Assembly: GCA_900315195.1 (NCBI GenBank)
Contig: OMYD01000011.1
Coordinates: forward strand, 1 to 33,984
Direction of reading: 5' to 3'
Origin: an uncultured Eubacteriales bacterium
GTDB lineage: Bacteria > Bacillota > Clostridia > Oscillospirales > Acutalibacteraceae
DNA length: 33,984 nt
In this document: in pieces, positions 15,555-22,783 of the stretch
Position numbering within the stretch: the stretch's first letter is position 1
Layout: each line of letters starts with the position of its first letter
Made by a program: the position numbers and the translations under genes
The notes under the pieces: model-generated
Told to the model about the DNA's origin: nothing
Seen by the model: the letters and a program-made list of their open reading frames with translations, nothing else
Database searches by the model: none

Positions 15555-16492
15555 GCAGAATGATTTCATCAGTGTCGCCGCATTTCCATAAGCCGCGCAC
15601 CACGCGCACTATAATGCTCGACGTTATTATCGCGCTTGCTCCCGCTATGATAGCGTCCGTTATCTTTTTCGGACTGCGCAGTCTGGCGGTAATTGCCGAC
15701 TGTGTGGCGGTCTGCGTTTTGTCGGAATGGGGCTTTCAAAAGCTCTGCAAAAAAGAGAGCACGGTTGACGACCTTTCTGCCGTGGTTACGGGCATTATTT
15801 TAGCGCTTAACCTGCCCGTTACAATTCCGCTGTGGCAGGCGGCGCTTGGCAGCGTAGTTGCGATTGTTGTTGTAAAGCAGCTCTTCGGCGGAATAGGACA
15901 GAATTTTGCAAACCCCGCCGCTACCGCGAGAATTATACTTATGACCGCGTTTTCGGGCACCATGACCAGCTGGGCGGTTCCCAAGGCGTTTGATTTGGTT
16001 CCCGACGCCACTACAAGCGCGACTCCCCTTGCCATGATGGCTAAGGGAGACACCGACAGCCTGCCGTCGTACCTCGACATGTTTTTAGGCAACACGGGCG
16101 GCTGTTTGGGCGAAACCTGCGCGCTGGCGCTTATTCTCGGCGGCGTGTATCTGATGGTTCGCCGCGTAATTACATGGCACACTCCTGTGGCGTTTATCGG
16201 CACGGTTGCGCTTATGTCGCTTGTCTGCGGAAAAGATGTTTTGGCTCAGGTGCTTTCGGGAGGCCTGGTGATAGCGGCGTTCTTCATGGCGACCGACTAT
16301 TCCTCAACCCCCACAACAAAATGGGGCAAGCTTGTTTTCGGCGTTGGCTGCGGACTTATTACGATATTAATAAGGTTCTGGGGCAACTTCCCCGAGGGCG
16401 TAAGCTTTTCACTGCTGATTATGAATATCCTCACGCCATATATCGATAAGCTCACGCGCGCTAAGCCGCTTGTAGGGGAGGTGGACGAGTAA
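15551..16492 (+). CDS. rnfD: Rnf complex, membrane subunit RnfD
   Basis: Integral membrane subunit of 313 residues with a covalently bound FMN, related to NqrB. Multiple hydrophobic helices flank conserved GGIGQNFANPAATARI near 115-130 and the flavinylation region ATTSATPLAMM near 155-166, whose threonine would carry FMN by a phosphoester bond through the flavin transferase ApbE (not in this window). It overlaps rnfC by 4 bp and rnfG by 1 bp, indicating translational coupling. Confidence 0.96.
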   Translation: MSRMISSVSPHFHKPRTTRTIMLDVIIALAPAMIASVIFFGLRSLAVIADCVAVCVLSEWGFQKLCKKESTVDDLSAVVTGIILALNLPVTIPLWQAALGSVVAIVVVKQLFGGIGQNFANPAATARIILMTAFSGTMTSWAVPKAFDLVPDATTSATPLAMMAKGDTDSLPSYLDMFLGNTGGCLGETCALALILGGVYLMVRRVITWHTPVAFIGTVALMSLVCGKDVLAQVLSGGLVIAAFFMATDYSSTPTTKWGKLVFGVGCGLITILIRFWGNFPEGVSFSLLIMNILTPYIDKLTRAKPLVGEVDE

Positions 16493-17022
16493 TGAAAGAC
16501 ATAGTTAAGCCTATTGTCGTGCTCGCCGCCATCTGTCTGGTGGTTACGGCGCTGCTGGCGTATATCAATTCCGTTACCTCGCCCATTATTGCCGAGGCAG
16601 AGGCTGAGGCTGAGGCAAAGGCTCAGCATGAGGTGCTCAGGGAGGCCGACAGCTTTGAGGAAGTAACGGGCGTAAGCCTGCCTGCCGGCATTACAAAAGC
16701 CGTTAAGGCTAAAAACGGCACGGGCTATGTGTTCTCGCTGACAACCAAGGGCTACGGCGGCGACATCAACCTTATCTGCGGCATTAAGTCCGACGGCAGC
16801 ATTGAGAGCGTTCAGACGCTAAAGCACAGCGAAACCAGCGGTATCGGCTCAAAGGTTGTCGATAACGGCAGCTCGTACCGCAAACAGTACGAGGGCAAAA
16901 CCGCCGACAACTACAACACCGTTGACGCGGTAACGGGCGCTACCATTTCCTCTAAGGCATACAAAAAGGCGATTGACACCGCGTTTGAAGCGTACAGCGC
17001 GGTTACAAAGGAGGCGAAGTAA
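16492..17022 (+). CDS. rnfG: Rnf complex, FMN-binding subunit RnfG
   Basis: Subunit of 176 residues with one N-terminal membrane helix (about 8-28) and an extracytoplasmic FMN-binding domain. The flavinylation motif VTGATISSKAYKKAI near 149-163 contains the acceptor threonine. A short Glu/Ala-rich stretch (AEAEAEAEAKAQ, near residue 35) links helix and domain. A GGGGAGGTGG ribosome binding site lies before the ATG, inside rnfD. Confidence 0.96.
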   Translation: MKDIVKPIVVLAAICLVVTALLAYINSVTSPIIAEAEAEAEAKAQHEVLREADSFEEVTGVSLPAGITKAVKAKNGTGYVFSLTTKGYGGDINLICGIKSDGSIESVQTLKHSETSGIGSKVVDNGSSYRKQYEGKTADNYNTVDAVTGATISSKAYKKAIDTAFEAYSAVTKEAK

Positions 17023-17718
17023 GTGAATCAGCTGCAAAACTTTTCAAAGGGACTTATTAAAGAGAACCCTGTTTTGGTGCTTGTTCTGGGAACTTGCCCC
17101 ACGCTTGCTACCTCTACCAGCGTAAGCAACGCGCTGGGCATGGGCGCGGCTGCTACCATTGTACTTCTGTGCTCCAATATAGTTATTTCGGCGCTTCGCA
17201 AAATTATCCCCGACAAGGTGCGTATTCCTTGCTACATCGTCCTTATAGCGGGCTTTGTAACGATGGTGCAGATGCTTGTAAAGGCGTTTGCTCCGGCGCT
17301 TGACCAGTCGCTGGGCATATTCCTGCCGCTTATTGTTGTAAACTGCATTATCCTGGGCAGAGCCGAGATGTTCGCAAACAAGAACACCGTGCTCAGCTCG
17401 GCGGTTGACGCTGTGGGCATGGGCGCGGGCTTTACGCTGGCGCTGACGCTGATGGCGACGATCCGCGAGGTGTTCGGCAACGGCACGTTTCTGGGAATGG
17501 AGATTCCCGTGCTCGCCGATAACAAAATCTCGATTCTTACCATGGCTCCGGGCGGATTCTTTGTATTCGGTCTGCTTATTGCCATGATGAACAAATTCGC
17601 AAAGCACAAGCCCAAGAAAAAGGACTTCGGCTGCGAGGGCTGTCCTCAGGCGGCGGCCTGCGGCAGAGCCGGCTCGGGCGGCTGTGACGGCGCGTTGACC
17701 TCGGAGGTGGCTAAATGA
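17023..17718 (+). CDS. rnfE: Rnf complex, membrane subunit RnfE
   Basis: Integral membrane subunit of 231 residues homologous to NqrD and RnfA, with LGTCPTLATSTSVSNALGMG and VVNCIILGRAEMFA, the conserved cysteine-bearing half-helices that hold the intramembrane iron-sulfur centre together with RnfA. It starts at GTG immediately after the rnfG stop, with AAAGGAGG upstream. After the last helix it has a cytoplasmic tail with four cysteines (CEGCPQAAACGRAGSGGC, residues about 204-221), beyond the part shared with NqrD. It overlaps rnfA by 4 bp. Confidence 0.96.
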   Translation: MNQLQNFSKGLIKENPVLVLVLGTCPTLATSTSVSNALGMGAAATIVLLCSNIVISALRKIIPDKVRIPCYIVLIAGFVTMVQMLVKAFAPALDQSLGIFLPLIVVNCIILGRAEMFANKNTVLSSAVDAVGMGAGFTLALTLMATIREVFGNGTFLGMEIPVLADNKISILTMAPGGFFVFGLLIAMMNKFAKHKPKKKDFGCEGCPQAAACGRAGSGGCDGALTSEVAK

Positions 17719-18308
17719 CAAAGTTTATCGTTATTCTGCTTTCCGCGGTATTTGTAAATAACTATGTACTGTCGCGCTTTTTGGGAATATGTCCGTTCCT
17801 CGGCGTTTCAAAAAAGCTCGACTCCGCTACGGGCATGAGCCTTGCGGTTATCTTTGTAATGCTTATGGCCACGGCGGCAACATGGCCTATACAGCATTTT
17901 CTGCTTGTCCCGAATGATTTGGGGTATTTGCAGACGATCGTGTTTATCCTTGTAATAGCGGCGCTGGTTCAGCTTGTTGAAATAGTCTTAAAGCGCTACA
18001 TACCCTCGCTGCATAAGTCGCTGGGCGTGTATCTTCCGCTTATTACCACAAACTGCGCGGTGCTGGGCGTTACTATACTGAACATCACCGAGGACTACGA
18101 TTTTCTGCAGTCAATGGTAAATTCGCTGGGAAGCGGTCTGGGCTTCTTCCTGGCTATGGTAATGTTCTCGGGCGTGCGCTCAAAAATCGAGGGCGCCGAT
18201 ATTCCCAAAAGCTTCAAGGGCTTGCCCGTAACTCTGATTGCGGCGTCAATTACCTCGCTGTCGTTTTTGGGCTTCGGCGGCGTTGTTGAAAACATGTTTC
18301 CCGCATAA
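17715..18308 (+). CDS. rnfA: Rnf complex, membrane subunit RnfA
   Basis: Integral membrane subunit of 197 residues, paralogous to RnfE and homologous to NqrE. It has six predicted helices, with RFLGICPFLGVS near 21-32 and LITTNCAVLGVTILN near 108-122 carrying the conserved cysteines for the shared intramembrane [2Fe-2S] centre. The start overlaps the rnfE stop (ATGA), with GGAGGTGG just upstream. Confidence 0.97.
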   Translation: MTKFIVILLSAVFVNNYVLSRFLGICPFLGVSKKLDSATGMSLAVIFVMLMATAATWPIQHFLLVPNDLGYLQTIVFILVIAALVQLVEIVLKRYIPSLHKSLGVYLPLITTNCAVLGVTILNITEDYDFLQSMVNSLGSGLGFFLAMVMFSGVRSKIEGADIPKSFKGLPVTLIAASITSLSFLGFGGVVENMFPA

Positions 18309-18323
18309 CGGAGGTGGCGCGAT

Positions 18324-19151
18324 ATGAATGAAATTTTGATTGCGGTAATCCCCGTTGTGATTATCGGTATTGTGTGCGCTGCCGTCCTTGTGGTCGCCTC
18401 AAAAATAATGGCGGTCAAGGAGGACGAGCGCTTTCCGGCTGTGCGCGACTGCCTGCCGGGCGCCAATTGCGGCGCGTGCGGCTACGCAGGCTGTGACGGC
18501 TACGCGAAAGCTCTGTGCGAGGACAGCTCGGTTCCCGCTAACCTTTGTATTCCGGGCGCCGACTCGGTAGCAAAGCAGCTCAGCGAGGTCTTGGGCGTTG
18601 AGTTTGAGGATGTTGTTGAGCAGGTGGCGGTTGTTCACTGCTCGGGCGACTGCGCGCATACTCAGGACAAGGTCGTATACAGCGGCATCGAGAGCTGCTC
18701 GGCGGCTAAAATGATGTACGGCGGCAAGGGCAGCTGCACCTTCGGGTGCCTGGGCTTGGGCGACTGCCTGAAGGCGTGCCCGCAAAACGCCATTCAGATT
18801 GTAAACAGCGTGGCTCAGGTGAAAAACTGCGAGTGCATAGGCTGCGGGATCTGCGCCAAGGCGTGCCCCAATCACCTGATTTCGCTTGTGCCCGACATTA
18901 AAAGAGTTGTTGTCGGCTGCAGCAACCGCGACAAGGGCGCCGTTACGCGAAAGGTCTGCTCGGCGGGCTGCATAGGCTGCAAAAAGTGCGAAAAGGTATG
19001 TCCGAGCGGCGCTATAAAGGTGACCGACAACGTGGCGGTTATCGACTACGGCAAGTGCACCGACTGCGGCGCCTGCGCCGAAAGCTGCACAACAAAATGT
19101 ATTGAGGTAGTTGACCTGAGGGGCAGCCACCATTTTAAGGCTGAAAACTAA
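18324..19151 (+). CDS. rnfB: Rnf complex, ferredoxin-oxidising subunit RnfB
   Basis: Entry point for electrons from reduced ferredoxin. The 275-residue protein has one N-terminal membrane helix (5-27), the characteristic PGANCGACGYAGCDGYA cluster motif near 45-61, then four ferredoxin-type cysteine groups: CTFGCLGLGDCLKACP, CIGCGICAKACP, CIGCKKCEKVCP and CTDCGACAESC. In the last group the usual Pro after the fourth Cys is Thr. A GGAGGTGG ribosome binding site precedes the ATG. It is the last gene of the operon, followed by a terminator 14 bp after the stop. Confidence 0.97.
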   Translation: MNEILIAVIPVVIIGIVCAAVLVVASKIMAVKEDERFPAVRDCLPGANCGACGYAGCDGYAKALCEDSSVPANLCIPGADSVAKQLSEVLGVEFEDVVEQVAVVHCSGDCAHTQDKVVYSGIESCSAAKMMYGGKGSCTFGCLGLGDCLKACPQNAIQIVNSVAQVKNCECIGCGICAKACPNHLISLVPDIKRVVVGCSNRDKGAVTRKVCSAGCIGCKKCEKVCPSGAIKVTDNVAVIDYGKCTDCGACAESCTTKCIEVVDLRGSHHFKAEN

Positions 19152-19165
19152 ATAGCTTTGATTGT

Positions 19166-19199
19166 AAAACCGCGGCGTTTTGAGCGCTGCGGTTTTTTT
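19166..19199 (+). terminator. Rho-independent terminator of the rnf operon
   Basis: AAAACCGCGGCG/CGCTGCGGTTTT stem (one G-T pair), seven-base loop and a run of seven T. It closely resembles the terminator at 13013-13042. Confidence 0.92.
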
Positions 19200-19223
19200 A
19201 GTGTCAAGCGGCTAGAATGTAGA

Positions 19224-19319
19224 GGCGTGCATTGCACGCCCGAGATAGGAACAGCGGCTTTTCTAAATGAAATCGGCATGAAAGGACATCGCGGTTCAGC
19301 GGGCGGCCAATGGTCGCCC
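19224..19319. repeat. Pair of hairpin motifs in the rnfB-FHA gap
   Basis: Two strong palindromes lie in this 301-bp intergenic region: GGCGTGCA-T-TGCACGCC (19224-19240) and GGGCGGCC-AAT-GGTCGCCC (19301-19319, one G-T pair). Neither has a T-run. After the second, CACAGGAATCAAA resembles the segment after the 5' hairpin of the 145-bp repeats, so this may be a diverged relative. I see no credible gene in the gap. Confidence 0.5.
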
Positions 19320-19380
19320 CCGCACACAGGAATCAAACCCTGCTCAAAAACCAACTCCACATTCTACACTAACATAAATA

Positions 19381-19409
19381 TTGACATTTTGCCCTGTTTG
19401 GGGTATTAT
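19381..19409 (+). promoter_or_regulatory. Sigma-A promoter of the FHA-SEDS/PBP operon
   Basis: Perfect -35 TTGACA (19381-19386), 17-bp spacer, -10 TATTAT (19404-19409), about 44 bp before the start codon. Confidence 0.82.
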
Positions 19410-19452
19410 TTAATTTGTATAGCTATCGAAACATAAAGGAGGTCTGCTGATA

Positions 19453-21126
19453 ATGGATATATCCGTAATTTATGACGCGGGCGTTGTGGGACTGCGCATG
19501 CTTATGCCCCTGTTCGCTATAATTATTGTTTATCAGTGCTACGCGGCAATGCGCCGCCGCAGACGTCCCGAAAAGCCGCTGGTATCATTGTATAATCCCA
19601 ATTCGGGAGGAATGATTCCCGTGGTGTTCTGGGAAAACTCCATCGGCAGAAGCAAGTCGAGCGATATTATTATCGACGACCTTTCTGTCGCGCGCAATCA
19701 CTGCGTACTTTTGCGCCGAAGCGCCGGCTGGTTTATATCGGATGTGGGTTCGGTTACAGGTACATATGTAAACGGAGTTCCCGTTCACGGCAGGGCTCAG
19801 GTGCTTATAGACGACATAATTACAATCGGAAGTACAGAGTATCAGCTAAAGCGCGGAGGCGACTTCAACTCAAAGCTGCGCCCCAGCCGCTTTTTGTCAA
19901 AGGTTAGCGACAAGCCTGCGATTCAGGCGTGGAAGCTGATGTTTATGATTACGCTGTTCCACCTGTTTATGGCGGTTGAGGCCATGTTCTGGAACGACGG
20001 CACGCACGTTTATTCTCCGCTGATTATCTTCGGCGCTCTGGCGGTTGTTGAGTGGGGCTTCTTCTGCGTTTCGTATTTTGCGTTAAGGCGCGTCAACTTT
20101 GAGCTTGAGGCTCTGGCGCTGTTTTTGACTGGCATAGGCGTTATGATGCTTGTGCGCCAGCTTGAGCGCTCGGCGTATGTCCAGCTTGTAGCGGCGGGCA
20201 TAGGAATAGCGCTTTACTGCCTTATAGTAAAATTTATTGAGGATCCCGACAGGGTAAACAAGCTGAGGCTGCCGGTGATGATTGCCGCGGTTGCCTTTCT
20301 GTCGACCAGTATTGTATTTGGCAGAGTTACAAACGGCGCGGCGAACTGGGTAAGGATCGGCTCAATTTCCTTCCAGCCCTCGGAGTTTGTAAAAACACTT
20401 TTCATATTTATAGGAGCCAGCGCGCTCGACCAGTTGATGACAAAAAAGAATTTGATTGAGCTGATTGTGTTCTCGGTAGTCTGCGTCGGACTTCTGGCGT
20501 TTATGGGCGACTTCGGAACAGCTCTTATCTTCTTTATAACCTTCCTGCTGATAGCGTTTATGCGTTCGGGCGATTTCAGAACCGTTATTCTGGCGGTTGC
20601 GTCGGCTGTGTTCGGCGTTGTGCTTGTGCTCAGCTACAAGCCTTATGTAGCCGACCGATTCAAAACGTGGCGGCATGTTTGGGAATACACCGCTACGGGC
20701 GGTTTCCAGCAGGCTACGGCGCTGATGTATATTGCCAGCGGCGGCCTGTTCGGCGTGGGTATCGGTAACGGATTTTTTAAGCAGATAGGCGAGTCCGAAA
20801 GCGATTTGGTGTTTGCGCTTATAGGCGAGGAAATGGGTGTTATCGTTGCTATTGTAATAGCAATGGCGGTCGCCCTGCTGATAATCTACGCGCGCGCTAT
20901 TACCACCAGAAGCCGAAGCGCGTTCTATTCGATTTCCGCCTGCTGCGCGGCCGGACTTCTTGTTGTTCAGCTATCGCTCAATGTTTTGGGCGCGGTTGAC
21001 ATTTTGCCCTTTACGGGCGTTACCTTCCCGTTTATCAGCGCGGGCGGTTCCAGTATAATATCCTGCTGGGGTCTGCTGGCGTTTATCAAGGCGGCTGACG
21101 AACGGACTTATTCAATTAAAAGATAG
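19453..21126 (+). CDS. FHA-domain/SEDS (FtsW/RodA/SpoVE) fusion, peptidoglycan polymerase
   Basis: A 557-residue fusion. A membrane helix (about 13-31) is followed by a cytoplasmic FHA domain (62-133: IGRSKSSDI, RNHC, NG at 107-108) and then a ten-helix SEDS glycosyltransferase. SEDS landmarks are GAANWVRIGSISFQPSEF (295-312), MGDFGTA (351-357), DRFKTWRHVW (401-410), SDLVFALIGEE (450-460) and TGVTFPFISAGGSS (521-534). It polymerises lipid II and pairs with a class B PBP, here the next gene 44 bp on. FHA domains bind phosphothreonine, so a PknB-type kinase is a likely input, but none lies in the window. At the conserved Ser of the FHA SxxH motif this protein has Ala80 (ARNH), so phosphopeptide binding may be altered. 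AAGGAGG precedes the ATG by 10 bases. Confidence 0.93.
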   Translation: MDISVIYDAGVVGLRMLMPLFAIIIVYQCYAAMRRRRRPEKPLVSLYNPNSGGMIPVVFWENSIGRSKSSDIIIDDLSVARNHCVLLRRSAGWFISDVGSVTGTYVNGVPVHGRAQVLIDDIITIGSTEYQLKRGGDFNSKLRPSRFLSKVSDKPAIQAWKLMFMITLFHLFMAVEAMFWNDGTHVYSPLIIFGALAVVEWGFFCVSYFALRRVNFELEALALFLTGIGVMMLVRQLERSAYVQLVAAGIGIALYCLIVKFIEDPDRVNKLRLPVMIAAVAFLSTSIVFGRVTNGAANWVRIGSISFQPSEFVKTLFIFIGASALDQLMTKKNLIELIVFSVVCVGLLAFMGDFGTALIFFITFLLIAFMRSGDFRTVILAVASAVFGVVLVLSYKPYVADRFKTWRHVWEYTATGGFQQATALMYIASGGLFGVGIGNGFFKQIGESESDLVFALIGEEMGVIVAIVIAMAVALLIIYARAITTRSRSAFYSISACCAAGLLVVQLSLNVLGAVDILPFTGVTFPFISAGGSSIISCWGLLAFIKAADERTYSIKR

Positions 21127-21170
21127 TATTCATTCAACATTAATCTTTCATACTGAAAGGCGGTGGACAG

Positions 21171-22565
21171 ATGAAACGAATGCTCAGGCGAAGCACATTT
21201 ATTCTTATTTTCACCTTGGCGTTTATTATCGGCATAAGCTCTTTTACTGTTGAGTTGGTCGCGAACGCGAACAAATGGGTTGACCAGCCGTATAACGACC
21301 ATATTTATGTTAAGGGCGGATTACAGGAAGCGGGCGAGATTTTTGACCGCAACGGCACATCTCTTGCCAAAACCGTTGACAAGAAGCGCGTTTACAACAG
21401 CGACGAGAGCATACGCAAGTCGCTGCTACATACGGTGGGCGACGACAGCATGAATATCTCAACCGCCGTGCAGAGCAAGCTCCGCTCTACTTTGACAGGC
21501 TACAGTTTTATCTGGGGCATGAATATGCCTGAGTCTGCGCGTTATTCGCGCGATATCACACTTACGGTGGACGCCGATACATGCAAGGCCGCTTACGATG
21601 TTCTTACCTCCGGTTTTGAGGAGCCTAAGCGCGGCGCGTGCGTCATTTACAACTACAAAACAGGCGAGGTAATATGCTCGGTCAGCACTCCCGGCTACGA
21701 CCCGTCTGATCCGCCGAAGATAACAGAAGATAACGAGAGCGAGTACGAGGGCGTGTACCTCGACAATGTTCTTTCGTCTGCATATACACCGGGCTCGGTT
21801 TTCAAAATAGTTACCGCGGCGGCGGCAATTGAAAACATTCCCGATATTTATCAGCGTACCTGGTACTGCAGCGGCAGCGAGGAAATCGGCGGCCATGACA
21901 TAAGGTGCGTGGACGGCGAGGCTCACGGCGAAATAAATCTGAAGCAGGCTATGGAACAGTCCTGCAACATCGTGTTTGCTAAGCTTGCTGTTGAGCTGGG
22001 CCCCGAAAAAATGAAGGCGGCGGCTGATAAAATGGGTATCAACATGAGCTTTGACGTCGATGACACAAAAACCGCCAAGGGGCATTATAACACCGACGGC
22101 GCCGACACAAATGCGCTTGCGTGGTCGGGCGTAGGTCAGGGCATAGGCGAGTACGAGGATAAGGTCAACCCCATGCAGATGGCGATTATGTGCGGAGCCA
22201 TAGCAAACGGCGGAACCGCCAAGGGCGCCACATGCATTAAGAACGCCGAGGGAGATACTCTCAGAAAAATCGGCTTCAAAAAGCCCGGAGACCACTCGCT
22301 TGTTAATTCCGATACGGCGCGGCAGCTGCTTGACATAATGCCCGAATACTCAATAGGCGGACTAAAGGTTCACGCCAAAACGGGTACCGCCGAGGTCGGC
22401 GACAACAAGAAGAATAACGCGTGGTTTGTTGGCTGCGCTCTTGACGAGGACTGTCCGCTGGCATTCGCGTGCGTTGTAGAGGACGCGGGCTTCGGTAACT
22501 CATATGCCCGTCCCGTTGTAGAGGCGGCGCTGTCCACTGCGGCTCAGAAGCTGCGAGGAACGTGA
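21171..22565 (+). CDS. Class B penicillin-binding protein (transpeptidase), PbpA/FtsI-like
   Basis: A 464-residue peptidoglycan transpeptidase with an N-terminal membrane anchor (8-28), a short dimerisation/pedestal region starting at EIFDRNGTSLA (56-66), and a transpeptidase domain with all three signatures: SVFK (S209, K212), SCN (264-266) and KTGT (403-406). It resembles actinobacterial PbpA, which also follows a SEDS gene. It is co-transcribed with the FHA-SEDS gene; GGCGGTGG stands before the ATG. The last three codons and stop (R-G-T-TGA) run into repeat copy B: the stop codon lies within the repeat's terminal palindrome at 22557-22571, so the native C-terminus may have been slightly different. 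Confidence 0.94.
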   Translation: MKRMLRRSTFILIFTLAFIIGISSFTVELVANANKWVDQPYNDHIYVKGGLQEAGEIFDRNGTSLAKTVDKKRVYNSDESIRKSLLHTVGDDSMNISTAVQSKLRSTLTGYSFIWGMNMPESARYSRDITLTVDADTCKAAYDVLTSGFEEPKRGACVIYNYKTGEVICSVSTPGYDPSDPPKITEDNESEYEGVYLDNVLSSAYTPGSVFKIVTAAAAIENIPDIYQRTWYCSGSEEIGGHDIRCVDGEAHGEINLKQAMEQSCNIVFAKLAVELGPEKMKAAADKMGINMSFDVDDTKTAKGHYNTDGADTNALAWSGVGQGIGEYEDKVNPMQMAIMCGAIANGGTAKGATCIKNAEGDTLRKIGFKKPGDHSLVNSDTARQLLDIMPEYSIGGLKVHAKTGTAEVGDNKKNNAWFVGCALDEDCPLAFACVVEDAGFGNSYARPVVEAALSTAAQKLRGT

Positions 22566-22728
22566 CGTTCCATCCAAAGCCGCCTTTGGATCACAGGATA
22601 TATTATAAAAGTTTCTGCAACGGCGTGTCTAAACTCGCGGGTTTGGAAGTTTTATTAAACGCAATTGTATGATTCACGTCATGTGCGTCGGCTCAGCTGA
22701 CCGCGTACTGTCCATCGCGTCACGCGAC
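22557..22728 (-). repeat. 145-bp palindrome-ended repeat, copy B (inverted, with 27-bp 5' extension)
   Basis: On the minus strand the core runs 22701 to 22557, exactly 145 bp, ending in GGAACGT-C-ACGTTCC (22571 to 22557). A second 5' hairpin unit precedes it: GTCGCG-TGA-CGCGAT plus GGACAGTACGCG (22728 to 22702), then GTCAGC-TGA-GCCGAC (22701 to 22687). So both hairpin types seen in other copies occur in tandem. Interior changes relative to copies A and C include a perfect ATCCAAAG-GCGG-CTTTGGAT hairpin. It overlaps the PBP stop and fills most of the gap before secA; no clear secA promoter is seen in the remaining 55 bp. Confidence 0.85.
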
Positions 22729-22783
22729 TGCAAACTAAATTCTTAAAATAAAACTAAAAGCATACATAGAAAGGAAATTATAA

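Noticed and set aside
17044-17721. 225-codon minus-strand frame opposite rnfE
   Set aside because: Mirror of rnfE; Arg/His/Ala-rich composition is typical of an antisense frame in GC-rich coding DNA.
19158-19436. 92-codon open frame after rnfB
   Set aside because: It runs through the rnf terminator, two hairpin motifs and the promoter of the next gene, has no ribosome binding site, and its translation has no protein-like character.
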